From an uncultured bacterium (GTDB taxonomy: Bacteria; Desulfobacterota; Syntrophorhabdia; Syntrophorhabdales; JANXAF01), in the NCBI GenBank assembly GCA_938084905.1, contig CALKEQ010000004.1, positions 1 through 64,000 of the forward strand: a stretch of DNA of 64,000 nucleotides, written 5' to 3'. A model generated the notes under the pieces. It made no database searches and was not told where the DNA came from. It was given only the letters and a program-made list of their open reading frames with translations. Shown one piece after another: positions 29,341-40,673 of this stretch. The position numbers were made by a program, and so were the translations under genes. Positions within the stretch are counted from its first letter, which is position 1. The number at the start of each line of letters is the position of its first letter.

Positions 29341-30276
29341 ATGAATCTAAACCCCCTTTCTTTTTTTGCCCTCACCTTCGATCCTTTTTCGCCCCAAAAA
29401 TCTGAGTCGACTTTCTATGAGACAAGATCAGCAAAAGAAGCACTAGCTCATCTCTCTTTTTTTCTAAAATTGAGAGAGGGTTTGGCCCTTCTCATCGGTC
29501 ATGACGGGATAGGAAAAACAACGGTTCTAAAAAGGTTTACCCAAAGCCTAAACGAAAGGTTCATACCAATCTTTATTGAGCCTAATTACAGGAGTGAGAA
29601 AGAGGTACTTGAGGCGATCTACGAAGGAACAGGATTTGATAAACCGGAAAATGTGAAAGGATTGGGAGATTTACTTAAGGATCTTGTAAAGAGACTCACA
29701 GAAGTTAGGAGAGAACTTGTCCTTATCGTAGACGACTCTCATAGACTTAAAACTGGCATTCTCCTCTTTTTAGCTCTCCTTTCATCTATAGGATTTTCCC
29801 TCTTTAGGGCCTTTCACATTATCCTCTCAGGAAATTACGAACTCTTTAAAAGAATTGAAAAAAAGGAGATGAAAGAACTGGCCAAAAGGATAAGTGTAAT
29901 ACACATTATGAAGCCGATCTCGAGGAGGGAAATGAGAAGCTATGTGAATTACAAACTCAATCTTGCCTCTTCTCTTTTTCTGAACATAACGGAAAAGGCC
30001 CTTGACATTATCTTCATTCAGTCGGGAGGAAAACCAGCTGCAATAGATATGATTTTGGAGAGGGCCCTTTTTTTTGCGGCAAGGCGTGGCACATACACGA
30101 TCGATGGAAGGATTGCCCTCTCTGTAGTTTCTGAAAAATCGAATCAAAGGCTATTTCCCCTAATTCTTCTTTTCCTCCTCTTTTTTGTCCTCATCTATAT
30201 CATCTTTTCGGGATCTGAGCAGATCGTGGATTACTGGTTTGAAAGAATAATAAATTACCTTGGGGGCACGGTATGA
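29341..30276 (+). CDS. ExeA/GspA-like AAA ATPase
   Basis: FDPFSPQKSESTFYETRSAKEALAHLSFFLKLREGLALLIGHDGIGKTTVLKRF (Walker A), LVLIVDDSHRL (Walker B); C-terminal TM. Confidence 0.85.
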   Translation: MNLNPLSFFALTFDPFSPQKSESTFYETRSAKEALAHLSFFLKLREGLALLIGHDGIGKTTVLKRFTQSLNERFIPIFIEPNYRSEKEVLEAIYEGTGFDKPENVKGLGDLLKDLVKRLTEVRRELVLIVDDSHRLKTGILLFLALLSSIGFSLFRAFHIILSGNYELFKRIEKKEMKELAKRISVIHIMKPISRREMRSYVNYKLNLASSLFLNITEKALDIIFIQSGGKPAAIDMILERALFFAARRGTYTIDGRIALSVVSEKSNQRLFPLILLFLLFFVLIYIIFSGSEQIVDYWFERIINYLGGTV

Positions 30277-30899
30277 AGAAAGTACTTTTACTCGATATGG
30301 ACGAAGATCTAAAGAACTCATTTAGACTTGTTTTCCCGAAAGATGAGTATCAGATAATGCACGCCGCAAGTGGAAAGGATGGGCTCGATTTAGCCTTTAA
30401 GGAAAAGCCGGATATATTCATTGTGAACTTAAAACTAAAGGATATGAAGGGAGAGGAATTTTTAAAAGCTTTAAAGGATAAGGGGTACAAGAAGGGGAGG
30501 TTCTATTTCCTTCGGGATGAGGGCGACAAAGAAGACATATCCCACATAGAAGTTGACGGAGTAATAGAAAAACCGATTAATTACCTTGCAGTTCACGGGC
30601 TTCTTCTTGAAAGGGCTGAAAAAGGCGAAATTTTGATGGATAAAAGAGAAGAGAGGGTGCTCGAGCTTTTTAAGAGTTCCAGCCATCCTTCCGTGGATGA
30701 GAAGTTCTTGGAGCTTAGGGACCAAATTGAAGCCATTTTAAGGGATGTAATAGAAGAAGCCCACAGAAAAGCAACTGAAATGATTGAGCCACTTATAAGA
30801 ACTTACATCCAATGGTACGTTGAAAAAAGGTTACCTTATGTAGCTGAAAGGATTCTAAAAGAAAAGATCGATGAGATGATAAAACTTCTGAAAAAATAA
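30273..30899 (+). CDS. Degenerate receiver-domain protein with C-terminal helical oligomerisation-like tail
   Basis: Receiver fold order retained, but phospho-Asp position is Asn (DIFIVNLKLKDMKG); Lys retained (VIEKPI). ATGA overlap with the ATPase. Confidence 0.75.
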   Translation: MKKVLLLDMDEDLKNSFRLVFPKDEYQIMHAASGKDGLDLAFKEKPDIFIVNLKLKDMKGEEFLKALKDKGYKKGRFYFLRDEGDKEDISHIEVDGVIEKPINYLAVHGLLLERAEKGEILMDKREERVLELFKSSSHPSVDEKFLELRDQIEAILRDVIEEAHRKATEMIEPLIRTYIQWYVEKRLPYVAERILKEKIDEMIKLLKK

Positions 30900-30901
30900 A
30901 G

Positions 30902-33040
30902 CTAAACGTACCACATCTCAGCCTCAAAATTTTCATGAGGAAGATCCAAAAGGAGGTATCCCTTCTTCGGCATCCTATCGTAGGTCTTTCCATCTATTTT
31001 AAGTGTACACCAGAGAAGTAAAGTCTTCTCTCCCTCGAAAACTGCCCTAGGAATCTGAACCTCAAAAATTTCAAAGAACTTTGCCTTCGCAGGGAATGGG
31101 GATTCTAAGATCTCCCTTTTCAAGTCGTATGTAAGAATCTGCTTTCTAGAGGCTAGGAGGTTCAATTCCAACTTCACATCCTCTTTCTGTTCAAGAAACC
31201 CTTTTTCAACGTCCACTCGCAAAAAAAAAGAATCTTGATTAAATCCAAAATACAAGGATTTGAAAAGGCAAAAATGGTCATGCATCGCTCCACCAGAGAC
31301 TTTTGACTCAAAAAATCCAGCTCCAATCCACTCGAAGTAGTTCGTCACGCGGCCATCTATGACTGGGTAGATAAAACTTGTAGGTTCGCATTTCGGTTTT
31401 ACCTCTCTGTCCTCAAGGAGAATGGGGACGTTCAGCTCCTCTGGTGGCTCCTTATTCAGGAATCTGTAAACATTGATGAGGTTCTCCCTGAATAGCTGAT
31501 CGAATACTTCATCATTCTCCGAAGAATGATCATCTCCGTACCACCAGTTCCAGTCACTACCCTCTGCTATGTAGATAGATTCCCATGCATTCACATTTTT
31601 TCTTTCCGGATCCTCCTTTTCAAGGAACTCTCTTGTCTTGGCTAATAGGTACCAGGCAGTGTTGTCCTCCTCATGACCTATCCATATTTTGAAATTTTGG
31701 TTTATCCATGATCCAGGAAAGATGTATCTTAAAAAACCGTAATCCGTTGCATTTTCCATGTACGAGGAAACCGTTGTGGGATGGAGAAAATCCTCCTTTG
31801 ATATGGATTCGTAAAGGTACAAAAGGAAATCTCTGCCGTCATTTTTGTAAGCCTCCCAGGCATTTTCTCCGTCCATAGCAATAAGCACGCACGGGTTCTT
31901 AATTTTCCCCTCGACGCATCTTTTTATCTCTCTTATTCTTCTCATAAAATCAGAAACTGCCTCCTTGGGTTCTAGTCTAAAGTAATGAAAGGATATTAGA
32001 TCCGAAAGAACCCTATCCCTGAAAATGAGTCCTATCCTTTTCCCTCCACGCTCATAAAAATAGGGCTTATAAAGTACCTCAGGATAGATCTCATTCCCTA
32101 AGGGACTTCTTAGGACGTCAAGCTTAAGCGTCCTAAAAAGGATGGACTCATCAGTTGCAAGCCAATTTACACCCTCCTCCATGTAAATCTCACAAGCCGC
32201 ATCGCTTACTGAACCCTCAGGCGGCCACATTCCTTTAGGGTACGATCCGAAAACCTGGAAAAAAAGTTCCTTTGCCTTTCTCACTTGTACCTTTGCGTCC
32301 TCCGGGTAGGAAAATCTCCTTTTCGGGAGAGCCACATCAGGCATGGATTCCTTTGCAGTATCAGTATCTATTATTAGGGGAAGAATCGGATGGTAAAAGG
32401 GAGAGGTTGAAATTTCTATTTTGCCCTTTTCCCCAAGTCTTCTGTAAGTTGGGATAATCCTCTCAATTATGCGCCTTTGAGCAGCCTCCAGAATACCTTT
32501 GTCCTCCTCAGTGAAAAACTTTCCCTTCCTCTTTAAATACTTAAGTTCCTCCATCTCTTCAAAAAAAGTTGGATCGATCCACGAGAGAAAAAATAGGACC
32601 TGCAAATCCCTAAAATCCTCCACCGTGAATTTTTCCGCAATTTCTGAGATTTCTTCCTTCGAATAGTAGAAACCTCTCTTTTTTAGGAGTTGGAAGTAAC
32701 GGGGGTAAGGTCCGATCATGTTCTCCCAATTTGAATTGAAGAAATTTCTGAGTATGAAGATTTTTTCAGAATGCGAGAGAGAATCTGCAGGTTTTCTGAA
32801 TACACGTAGATAGAGATCATCTGCCTCCCCTTTTGCGTAATCAAAAATTTGGACGATCAGTGAGGGAACGAGATTGAAGTTCTGCCTTATCTTCTCAAAT
32901 TCCTCAGTAATCAAAACCATGTCGAGATAATCTTTTGTACCGTGAAGAAGGACCCAGGGGAGAAGGTACTCTCCAGTGTAAAGGTTCTTGTAGCATGGCT
33001 GGTGCATGTGCCAGAGAAAGAGGATGTGGATTCTTTCCAT
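30902..33040 (-). CDS. Glycoside hydrolase family 57 protein
   Basis: LWHMHQPCYKN, WPPEGSVSDAACEIYMEEGVNWLATDE, IAMDGENAWEAY motifs. Confidence 0.9.
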   Translation of the reverse strand: MERIHILFLWHMHQPCYKNLYTGEYLLPWVLLHGTKDYLDMVLITEEFEKIRQNFNLVPSLIVQIFDYAKGEADDLYLRVFRKPADSLSHSEKIFILRNFFNSNWENMIGPYPRYFQLLKKRGFYYSKEEISEIAEKFTVEDFRDLQVLFFLSWIDPTFFEEMEELKYLKRKGKFFTEEDKGILEAAQRRIIERIIPTYRRLGEKGKIEISTSPFYHPILPLIIDTDTAKESMPDVALPKRRFSYPEDAKVQVRKAKELFFQVFGSYPKGMWPPEGSVSDAACEIYMEEGVNWLATDESILFRTLKLDVLRSPLGNEIYPEVLYKPYFYERGGKRIGLIFRDRVLSDLISFHYFRLEPKEAVSDFMRRIREIKRCVEGKIKNPCVLIAMDGENAWEAYKNDGRDFLLYLYESISKEDFLHPTTVSSYMENATDYGFLRYIFPGSWINQNFKIWIGHEEDNTAWYLLAKTREFLEKEDPERKNVNAWESIYIAEGSDWNWWYGDDHSSENDEVFDQLFRENLINVYRFLNKEPPEELNVPILLEDREVKPKCEPTSFIYPVIDGRVTNYFEWIGAGFFESKVSGGAMHDHFCLFKSLYFGFNQDSFFLRVDVEKGFLEQKEDVKLELNLLASRKQILTYDLKREILESPFPAKAKFFEIFEVQIPRAVFEGEKTLLLWCTLKIDGKTYDRMPKKGYLLLDLPHENFEAEMWYV

Positions 33041-33529
33041 TTAGGTCACTGTGACAGGTATGTGGTCGAAACTGATCCCCGTCTCGTCGATTGTGCAAAT
33101 CCCCACAGTTCCAGGTGGAGTGAAAGGTTTCCTATACGAACCCGGATTGAAGAGCTGTACACCTCCTTTTTTCGAAATCTTTGGTACGTGGGAATGGCCA
33201 AATATTATCACATCCACATTTTCGAACTCCTTTAGAACAACCTCCTCTATTCCAAATGGTGCACCTTGACCGTGAATAAGCCCGAATCTTAGACCCTCAA
33301 CTTCAAAGGTCAGTTTTTCAGGAAGAAGGGACTTTAGATCGAATTCATCCATGTTCCCTCTGACAGCTTTGAGGTTAAAGGAAGAAAGGAACTCGTACAC
33401 TTCGACTGAGACCATGTCTCCAGCATGAACGATCATATCCACGTTTCGGAAAGTAGTTTTTATGAACCTTTTGAATTCCTCTGTGGGAAATTTTAGGTGG
33501 GTATCTGAAAGAACACCTATCCTCACCAC
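33041..33529 (-). CDS. YfcE/MJ0936-family metallophosphoesterase
   Basis: IGVLSDTHLKF, IVHAGDMV, RGNMD, LIHGQG, IFGHSH. Confidence 0.93.
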   Translation of the reverse strand: MVRIGVLSDTHLKFPTEEFKRFIKTTFRNVDMIVHAGDMVSVEVYEFLSSFNLKAVRGNMDEFDLKSLLPEKLTFEVEGLRFGLIHGQGAPFGIEEVVLKEFENVDVIIFGHSHVPKISKKGGVQLFNPGSYRKPFTPPGTVGICTIDETGISFDHIPVTVT

Positions 33530-33553
33530 GGTTTTTAACTTTAACGCAGAGGG

Positions 33554-35440
33554 ATGGTCCCTGTCAATGTTGAAGGGAAAGGCCTTTTCGTGTTAAATAT
33601 ACTTGTGGCGAAAAATGGAGGCGCAAACCATCTAAATAAGAATCTCTTCCTTTTTTTCATCTTCGTAATTCTTTTACTTTTCATCTTCAATCTTTATCAC
33701 AAACCTAGGAAAAACAAAGAGTACATCCCTTTTAGCGAATTTGTGGAAGCTCTTGAGTCTGAGAGTGTTTCAGCAGTGACAATCCAGGGAAAAAATATAT
33801 ACGGTCTGTACAAAAATGGTAAGGAGTTTAGAACATACGCACCAGATGATCCAGAACTTATAAAGCTCATGAGAGAAAAGAATGTGAGAATAGAAGCTAA
33901 GCCAGAGGAGGACTCCTCATTCTGGCAGAATCTGCTTATGTCCTGGTTACCCGTTTTATTCTTGGTTGCCCTTTGGATATTTTTCATGAGGCAAGTGCAG
34001 ATAGGCAGTGGAAGAGCGATGGCCTTCGGAAAAAGCAGGGCAAGGATGATCACAAACAAGGAGAACAAAGTCACTTTTGAGGATGTTGCGGGCATAGATG
34101 AGGCAAAGGAGGAGCTTCAGGAGATAATAGAGTTTCTTAGGAATCCTAAGAAGTTCACAAAGCTTGGCGGAAGAATCCCAAAAGGAGTACTCCTCGTCGG
34201 GCCACCAGGTACTGGAAAAACCCTGCTTGCAAGGGCCATAGCAGGAGAGGCCGATGTTCCATTTTTTTCAATAAGCGGTTCAGACTTTGTGGAGATGTTT
34301 GTCGGTGTTGGAGCCTCAAGGGTTAGGGACCTTTTCAATCAAGCGAAAAGACACGCTCCATGCATCATATTCATCGATGAAATAGATGCGGTTGGAAGAC
34401 AAAGGGGTGCAGGTCTCGGAGGGGGCCATGACGAGAGAGAACAGACCCTAAATCAGCTTCTCGTTGAGATGGACGGTTTCGAGTCGAACGAAGGTGTTAT
34501 CGTAATATCGGCAACGAACAGACCGGATGTACTCGATCCTGCGCTCCTTAGACCTGGCCGATTTGACAGACAGATTGTTGTTCCAACCCCTGATGTTAAA
34601 GGGAGGGAAGCTATACTTAAGGTTCATACTAGAAAGAGAGTTCTTGCACCAGATGTGGATTTATCCATAATCGCAAGAGGAACTCCTGGCTTTTCCGGAG
34701 CTGACCTTGAAAATCTGGTAAATGAGGCTGCACTTATAGCTGCAAGGAAAAACAAAAAGCACATAGAGATGGAGGACTTTGAACAGGCCAAAGACAAGGT
34801 CCTCATGGGGACTGAAAGAAGAAGCATGATCATACCTTATGAAGAGAGGAGAAACACGGCCTATCATGAGGCTGGACATGCACTTGTTGCAAAGATGTTG
34901 CCAGGCACAGACCCCATTCACAAAGTTACCATAATACCTAGAGGAAGAGCCCTGGGCCTGACTCAGCAATTGCCTGTTGATGATAGGCACACCTATTCTA
35001 AGGATTATCTCTTAAACAACATAACCATCCTTCTTGGTGGCAGGGCTGCTGAAAAGGTAGTACTCAATATTGAAACAACAGGTGCTGGCAACGATATTGA
35101 GAAGGCAACGGAAATTGCAAGAAAGATGATATGTGAGTGGGGAATGAGTGAAAGGCTCGGACCTTTAGCTTATGGAAAAAACGAGGAGCACATCTTTCTT
35201 GGAAGGGAGATAGCTCGTCAAAGAGACTTTAGTGAATATACTGCAAGGGAGATAGATGAAGAGTTGAAAAGAACAGTAACCTCCTGCTATGAGAAGGCAA
35301 AGAAAATAATCGAAGAAAATCTAGATATTCTCCATGACCTGGCAAATAAATTGCTTGAAAAGGAGGTCCTCGACGGAAACGAAATAGACTCTATTGTGAA
35401 GGAGCACTTAAGTGGAAAAATTGGCTCTCAACCTTGCTAG
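33554..35440 (+). CDS. ftsH: ATP-dependent zinc metalloprotease FtsH
   Basis: [39 protein letters not shown]. The true start is probably downstream of the track start. Confidence 0.97.
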   Translation: MVPVNVEGKGLFVLNILVAKNGGANHLNKNLFLFFIFVILLLFIFNLYHKPRKNKEYIPFSEFVEALESESVSAVTIQGKNIYGLYKNGKEFRTYAPDDPELIKLMREKNVRIEAKPEEDSSFWQNLLMSWLPVLFLVALWIFFMRQVQIGSGRAMAFGKSRARMITNKENKVTFEDVAGIDEAKEELQEIIEFLRNPKKFTKLGGRIPKGVLLVGPPGTGKTLLARAIAGEADVPFFSISGSDFVEMFVGVGASRVRDLFNQAKRHAPCIIFIDEIDAVGRQRGAGLGGGHDEREQTLNQLLVEMDGFESNEGVIVISATNRPDVLDPALLRPGRFDRQIVVPTPDVKGREAILKVHTRKRVLAPDVDLSIIARGTPGFSGADLENLVNEAALIAARKNKKHIEMEDFEQAKDKVLMGTERRSMIIPYEERRNTAYHEAGHALVAKMLPGTDPIHKVTIIPRGRALGLTQQLPVDDRHTYSKDYLLNNITILLGGRAAEKVVLNIETTGAGNDIEKATEIARKMICEWGMSERLGPLAYGKNEEHIFLGREIARQRDFSEYTAREIDEELKRTVTSCYEKAKKIIEENLDILHDLANKLLEKEVLDGNEIDSIVKEHLSGKIGSQPC

Positions 35441-36230
35441 GCCTTTGATCATGGGTATATTGAACGTGACTGAGGACTCCTTTTACGATGGAGGACTCTA
35501 TTTCTCACTTGAGAAAGCGGTCTTAAGAGCAAAAGAGATGATAGATGAAGGAGCTGATATTATCGATGTGGGTGGGGAATCAACCAGGCCTTTCTCACAA
35601 AGGGTTCCTCTCGAGGAAGAACTGAAAAGGACAATCCCTGTTATAAAAAAAATAAGAGAGTTTTCAAACATTCCCATCTCCATTGACACGTACAAGTCGA
35701 AGGTTGCCTATGAAGCGATAATGGCAGGAGCAAATATGATAAACGACATAAGTGGTCTATCTTTCGACAGAGAGATGGCCAAGGTTGCATCCAAATTGGA
35801 CGTACCTATAGTGATAATGCACATAAAGGGTAGACCCGAGGATATGCAGGTCTCTCCTTACTATGAGGATGTACTGAGGGAGATAAAGGATTATTTCAGA
35901 GAGCGAATAGAATACGCAAAGAGTGAGGGAATTAGGGAGGAAAACATAATAATCGATCCTGGCATAGGATTCGGAAAAAGGGTTGAGGACAACTTGAAAA
36001 TTTTAAAAAACCTGAACCAGTTCAAGGAATTTAACAAACCTATTCTTATCGGAACCTCTATGAAGAGCTTCATAGGGGTTGTTACCCAATCTCCCCTGAA
36101 GGAAAGATTAGCGGGAACACTTGCGAGTGTTGCGATCTCCATATGGAATGGGGCTGACATAGTGAGGGTTCACAATGTGAAAGAAACGAAAAAGGTGGTA
36201 GATCTTGTACATGCCATAAAGATGTCATGA
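35412..36230 (+). CDS. folP: Dihydropteroate synthase
   Basis: [37 protein letters not shown]. Confidence 0.96.
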   Translation: MEKLALNLARPLIMGILNVTEDSFYDGGLYFSLEKAVLRAKEMIDEGADIIDVGGESTRPFSQRVPLEEELKRTIPVIKKIREFSNIPISIDTYKSKVAYEAIMAGANMINDISGLSFDREMAKVASKLDVPIVIMHIKGRPEDMQVSPYYEDVLREIKDYFRERIEYAKSEGIREENIIIDPGIGFGKRVEDNLKILKNLNQFKEFNKPILIGTSMKSFIGVVTQSPLKERLAGTLASVAISIWNGADIVRVHNVKETKKVVDLVHAIKMS

Positions 36231-36967
36231 CATATTACCTGAGATGGCAGGATCTGCTCGACATAATCCTTATAGCCTTTGTCGTTTACAGGGTTCTTCT
36301 ATTTATAAGGGGGACAAGGACTGTACAGCTACTTTTCGGCCTTTTTATTCTTTTCTTTTTCTTTTACGTTTCAAGATGGCTAGAACTATCAGCTGTAAGC
36401 TGGATACTTGACAATTTTTTTACTTACGCAGTCCTCATAGTTGTCATACTCTTTCAAGACGAGCTCAGAAGAATGCTCCTTGCCCTCGGAAGGAGTCCCT
36501 ATCTAAAAAAGATCAGCTATGTTGAGGAGACCCTTTTTTTCGATGAACTGACAAATGCGTGTACGATAATGAGCAAAAACAGGATTGGAGCGTTAATAGT
36601 TATAGAGAGGAAGGTTGGACTCGAAGACTTTATGGAAATTGGAACTAGACTCGATGCGGAGGTAAACACTGAGCTGATTCTGAGCATTTTTCAGCCCAAT
36701 TCCATCCTCCATGATGGAGCGATTATCATAAAAGAGGGAAGAATAAGGGCAGCAAGGTGCATCCTCCCATTAAGCATGAACGAAGAAGAAGCGAAAGGAC
36801 TCGGTACAAGACACAGGGCTGCACTGGGCATATCTGAGATTACTGATGCGATAGCGATATGTGTATCAGAGGAGAGAGGGGAAATCTCTTACGCTGTGAG
36901 GGGAAACCTCTATCTCAATGTGAGACCTGATACACTTAAAAAGACTCTCAAGGAACTTTTAGAATAG
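36227..36967 (+). CDS. cdaA: Diadenylate cyclase CdaA
   Basis: Three N-terminal TMs, LHDGAIII and GTRHRAALGISE (DGA/RHR motifs). Confidence 0.95.
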   Translation: MTYYLRWQDLLDIILIAFVVYRVLLFIRGTRTVQLLFGLFILFFFFYVSRWLELSAVSWILDNFFTYAVLIVVILFQDELRRMLLALGRSPYLKKISYVEETLFFDELTNACTIMSKNRIGALIVIERKVGLEDFMEIGTRLDAEVNTELILSIFQPNSILHDGAIIIKEGRIRAARCILPLSMNEEEAKGLGTRHRAALGISEITDAIAICVSEERGEISYAVRGNLYLNVRPDTLKKTLKELLE

Positions 36968-36973
36968 CAAGAT

Positions 36974-37624
36974 ATGCGGCTCTTCCTGAGGTACTTAACC
37001 TCCAATCTTAAGCTCAAGGTCATTTCCCTTATCGCTGCCATATTTATATGGTTTGCCATAGTCACAACAGGAGAGGTGAAACATACCATCTACGTGCCAG
37101 TTGTAGTTTCAGGTCTGAAGAATGATACGATTCTTCTGAAACTCGATCCTGAAGGGGTCTATTTAACTTTAAGAGGATCCATCTCGGAGATCAAAAGCCT
37201 GAAAAAAAACAGACTCAAAGTCAATCTTGAGCTCGCAGGTTTTCTTGAGGGTTATCATACGTACCATATTGAGAGGAAAAACGTGGTACTTCCCAAGGGT
37301 ATGAAGATTGAGGAAATATACCCAGATACTGTGGCCATTGAGATAGACAGGATTTCAAAAAAAAAGCTAAAGGTCGTTGTAAAATTGAATGAGGAGCTCA
37401 AAGAGAAGTACAGTATAGAATCTATCAATCCAGAGTACGTTGAGGTTGTTGGAGCAGAGAAGTGCCTAAAAGACAGGACAGAGATCGAAACCCTTCCCTT
37501 TTCTGTAAATGGGGATTCTAACTCACTTAAGATAAGTGTTGGGCTAAATACCGAAGGGATGGTCATAAAGAGTGTTTTTCCATCAAAAGTGAACGTAAAT
37601 TTAGTTAGGAGGGAAAAAAAATGA
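36974..37624 (+). CDS. cdaR: YbbR-domain protein (CdaR-like)
   Basis: N-terminal TM, repeated YbbR-type segments, adjacent to cdaA. Confidence 0.85.
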   Translation: MRLFLRYLTSNLKLKVISLIAAIFIWFAIVTTGEVKHTIYVPVVVSGLKNDTILLKLDPEGVYLTLRGSISEIKSLKKNRLKVNLELAGFLEGYHTYHIERKNVVLPKGMKIEEIYPDTVAIEIDRISKKKLKVVVKLNEELKEKYSIESINPEYVEVVGAEKCLKDRTEIETLPFSVNGDSNSLKISVGLNTEGMVIKSVFPSKVNVNLVRREKK

Positions 37625-38349
37625 AGCTTATGGTTAACATCGACCACGTTGCGACACTTAGAGAGGCAAGGAGGACGAGCTATCCAGACCCTGTCTATGC
37701 AGCCGGTATAGTCGAAATGGCAGGCGCCTCTGGTGTGATTGTCCATCTAAGAGAGGATAGAAGACACATAAAAGACAGGGATCTTAGGCTTTTGAGGGAA
37801 GTTGTTAGAACGAAACTTAATCTGGAGATGGCCCAAACTGAGGAAATGATAAGAATTGCGGAAGACGTAAAGCCTGACATGGTAACGATCGTCCCTGAAA
37901 GGAGGGAAGAACTGACAACGGAAGGAGGTCTTGATGTAAAGGGGCTCCTCCCCGGATTGAAAAGTGCAGTTGAGAGAATAAAGGGAGCGGGGATTAAGGT
38001 AAGTCTATTCGTTGACCCTGAAATAGAACAGATAGAGGCATCAGTCCTTGCAGGAGCAGATATGGTAGAGATCCATACTGGAAGATATGCGGATGCACCC
38101 ACAGAAAGAGAGAAAATGGAAGAATTGAAAAGAATAGTAGATGCTGCAAAAAAGGCGAAAAGTGAGGGTTTAAAGGTTCATGCAGGACATGGCCTAAACT
38201 ATCATAATGTTTACGAGATAGCAAAGATACCTGAAATAGAAGAACTGAGCATAGGTCACAGTATAGTCGCGAGAGCGATCTTTGTCGGGCTCGATCGGGC
38301 AGTTCGAGACATGATAAAGATAATCGAGGCTGCAAGAAGGGGTGTTTAA
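37621..38349 (+). CDS. pdxJ: Pyridoxine 5'-phosphate synthase
   Basis: [39 protein letters not shown]. Confidence 0.97.
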   Translation: MKLMVNIDHVATLREARRTSYPDPVYAAGIVEMAGASGVIVHLREDRRHIKDRDLRLLREVVRTKLNLEMAQTEEMIRIAEDVKPDMVTIVPERREELTTEGGLDVKGLLPGLKSAVERIKGAGIKVSLFVDPEIEQIEASVLAGADMVEIHTGRYADAPTEREKMEELKRIVDAAKKAKSEGLKVHAGHGLNYHNVYEIAKIPEIEELSIGHSIVARAIFVGLDRAVRDMIKIIEAARRGV

Positions 38350-38690
38350 TGGCGATTGGCATCGATATAGTCGAAACGGAAAGGATAAGAAGGATACTGA
38401 AGAGACACGGAGATAAGTTCCTCGACAGGATTCTTTCAGAAGAGGAGAAAGATTATGTGACAAAAAAAAGGAGGATCGTTGAGTCACTATCTGGGATATT
38501 TGCTGCAAAGGAAGCGTTTATAAAGGCATTAGGGAGAAGTGTCCCTTTAAAAAAGATAAGGATTGTCCACAATCAGGGTAGACCTTTAATCCTCTATGAA
38601 AACGAGCTTTACAGAAGCCTAAGCATTTCTCACGAAAAGAATTACGCTATTGCAGTCGTACTTCTTCAGTCTGGAGGAAATAACAGATGA
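38349..38690 (+). CDS. acpS: Holo-[acyl-carrier-protein] synthase
   Basis: IGIDIVETERI, FAAKEAFIKALG, LSISHEKNYAIAV. Confidence 0.95.
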   Translation: MAIGIDIVETERIRRILKRHGDKFLDRILSEEEKDYVTKKRRIVESLSGIFAAKEAFIKALGRSVPLKKIRIVHNQGRPLILYENELYRSLSISHEKNYAIAVVLLQSGGNNR

Positions 38691-40261
38691 AGGTACTTTC
38701 ACCTGAGAGGATGGCCTCTTACGATAACTATTCTATTAATGAGTGGGGGATTCCCTCCTCAGTCCTTATGGAAAACGCGGGAAGGACTCTCTTTCGGCTG
38801 ATGATGGAAAGATACTCAGACAAAATGGGAAATATCCTTGTTGTTGCAGGAAGGGGTAATAACGGCGGAGATGGCTTTGTCGTTGCCAGGTATGCGAAAC
38901 TGAAAGGTTTTGGGGTCTCAGTTTTTCTTCTTGGAAAAAAGGAGAAACTAAAAGGTGATGCTCGCCTAAACATGATCCTATTCGAGAAGATGGGTGGAAT
39001 GGTTCAGGAAATTCAAAACGATTTAGGACCTTTTTCCGCTTCTCTTAAAGATGCGACAATCGTTGTCGATGCCATATTTGGAACTGGCTTCTCCAAAGAG
39101 GTTTCAGGTCTTGAAAAGGATGTGATCAACTTAATCAATGAGGCTCGCAAGCCAGTTATCTCCATAGACATACCTTCCGGTCTCGATGGAAAAACAGGCC
39201 GTCCCTCTCCTGTGTGTGTGAAGGCTGACCACACGTTTACATTTGCCTACCCAAAACTGGGCCACATTCTCTATCCTGGTGCCTTTTACACAGGCAAACT
39301 AACTGTTATCGACATCTCTATCCCCTCCTTCGTTGAAGACATTTTGGGCTGGGACGCACATCTGATAGATGGAGAGATGCTCCGAAAAACGCTTAAAGAA
39401 AGACCCCCAGACTCCCACAAGGGGACTTTTGGCCATACGGTCGTTATAGCAGGGTCAAAAGGTAAGACCGGAGCCGCCTATATGGCATCACTTTCCGCAC
39501 TGAAAATAGGGGCCGGGCTTGTTACTCTTGTCATTCCTGAAAGTTTAAATCCCATCCTGGAGATGAAAACTACGGAAGTTATGACCTATCCCGTATATGA
39601 TCGTGGTCTAGGACACTTTACAGTCGATGCAGTTGAAGAGACCATAGAGTTTGTAAGGGACAAGGATGTGGTGATACTTGGACCTGGACTTTCACAGGAA
39701 AAAGAGGCTCTCGAATTTGCGAGAAGAATTTTTACCTCAATAGAGAAGCCATTTATAATAGATGCCGATGGAATAAACGCTTTTAAAGATGAACCTCATC
39801 TCCTCAAATATGGGGCCGGAAGGACGATAATCACACCACATCCAGGTGAATTCTCAAGACTCATAAAAAGAACAACAAAGGAAATAAACGAGAACCGGAT
39901 AGAGCTTGGTCTTGGATTTGCCAAAGAACACGGTGTAGTTCTGGTACTCAAAGGTGCGAGGACCCTTATCTTTGATGAAAAAGGGGAGGTTTACATAAAT
40001 CCTACTGGCAACCCTTCCCTCGCCAAGGGAGGATCTGGTGATATACTGACTGGGTTTATAGGTGGGCTTAAATCACAGGGCTATTCTCTTATTCAGTCTG
40101 CCATAATAGGTACCTACATTCATGGGTATATAGCGGACCTATGGGCTGAAAAGTACTCAGATATGGACCTTTTGGCAACAGACCTTCTTTCCTATCTGGG
40201 ATCTGCTATAAGAGAAATAAGAGATGGAAGGGACAGAGTTTATATCGAGAAGTCCTTATGA
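38687..40261 (+). CDS. Bifunctional NAD(P)H-hydrate epimerase / ADP-dependent dehydratase
   Basis: GRGNNGGDGFVVARYAKLKG epimerase domain plus GSKGKTGAAYMASLSAL...KGGSGDILTG dehydratase domain. Confidence 0.95.
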   Translation: MKVLSPERMASYDNYSINEWGIPSSVLMENAGRTLFRLMMERYSDKMGNILVVAGRGNNGGDGFVVARYAKLKGFGVSVFLLGKKEKLKGDARLNMILFEKMGGMVQEIQNDLGPFSASLKDATIVVDAIFGTGFSKEVSGLEKDVINLINEARKPVISIDIPSGLDGKTGRPSPVCVKADHTFTFAYPKLGHILYPGAFYTGKLTVIDISIPSFVEDILGWDAHLIDGEMLRKTLKERPPDSHKGTFGHTVVIAGSKGKTGAAYMASLSALKIGAGLVTLVIPESLNPILEMKTTEVMTYPVYDRGLGHFTVDAVEETIEFVRDKDVVILGPGLSQEKEALEFARRIFTSIEKPFIIDADGINAFKDEPHLLKYGAGRTIITPHPGEFSRLIKRTTKEINENRIELGLGFAKEHGVVLVLKGARTLIFDEKGEVYINPTGNPSLAKGGSGDILTGFIGGLKSQGYSLIQSAIIGTYIHGYIADLWAEKYSDMDLLATDLLSYLGSAIREIRDGRDRVYIEKSL

Positions 40262-40673
40262 GACGATCCAAATAGGGGAAAAAATCGGACAGACCCTTTC
40301 TCCTGGTGATCTCGTCCTTATAACAGGCGAACTTGGTTCAGGAAAAACTCAGCTCGTAAAGGGGATCGCAAGGGGTTTAGGGGTATTAGACTGGATGTAC
40401 GTCTTAAGTCCTTCTTTCACCCTCGTAAACATATACGAGGGAGAAAGATTTCCCCTATTTCATGTGGACCTTTACAGAATCTCAGAAAAGGAGGTAGCGG
40501 ATCTTTTCCTTGAGGAAATGCTCGATGAAGGAGCTGTTGTTGTGGAATGGGCTGACAGGACGAAATGGGACAACTACGCGATGAAAATAAACATAGATGT
40601 AATAGGAGAAGCGGAAAGAAGAATAACGGTGAAAGTTGGTGAAAAAGGAAAAAGGCTAAGCAAGTTACAATAA
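40224..40673 (+). CDS. tsaE: tRNA threonylcarbamoyladenosine biosynthesis ATPase TsaE
   Basis: ITGELGSGKTQLVKGIARGLG, SPSFTLVNIYEG, HVDLYRI. Confidence 0.94.
   Translation: MEGTEFISRSPYETIQIGEKIGQTLSPGDLVLITGELGSGKTQLVKGIARGLGVLDWMYVLSPSFTLVNIYEGERFPLFHVDLYRISEKEVADLFLEEMLDEGAVVVEWADRTKWDNYAMKINIDVIGEAERRITVKVGEKGKRLSKLQ

Noticed and set aside
37255-37746. 163-aa minus ORF across cdaR/pdxJ
   Set aside because: Shadow ORF; both sense genes are well supported.
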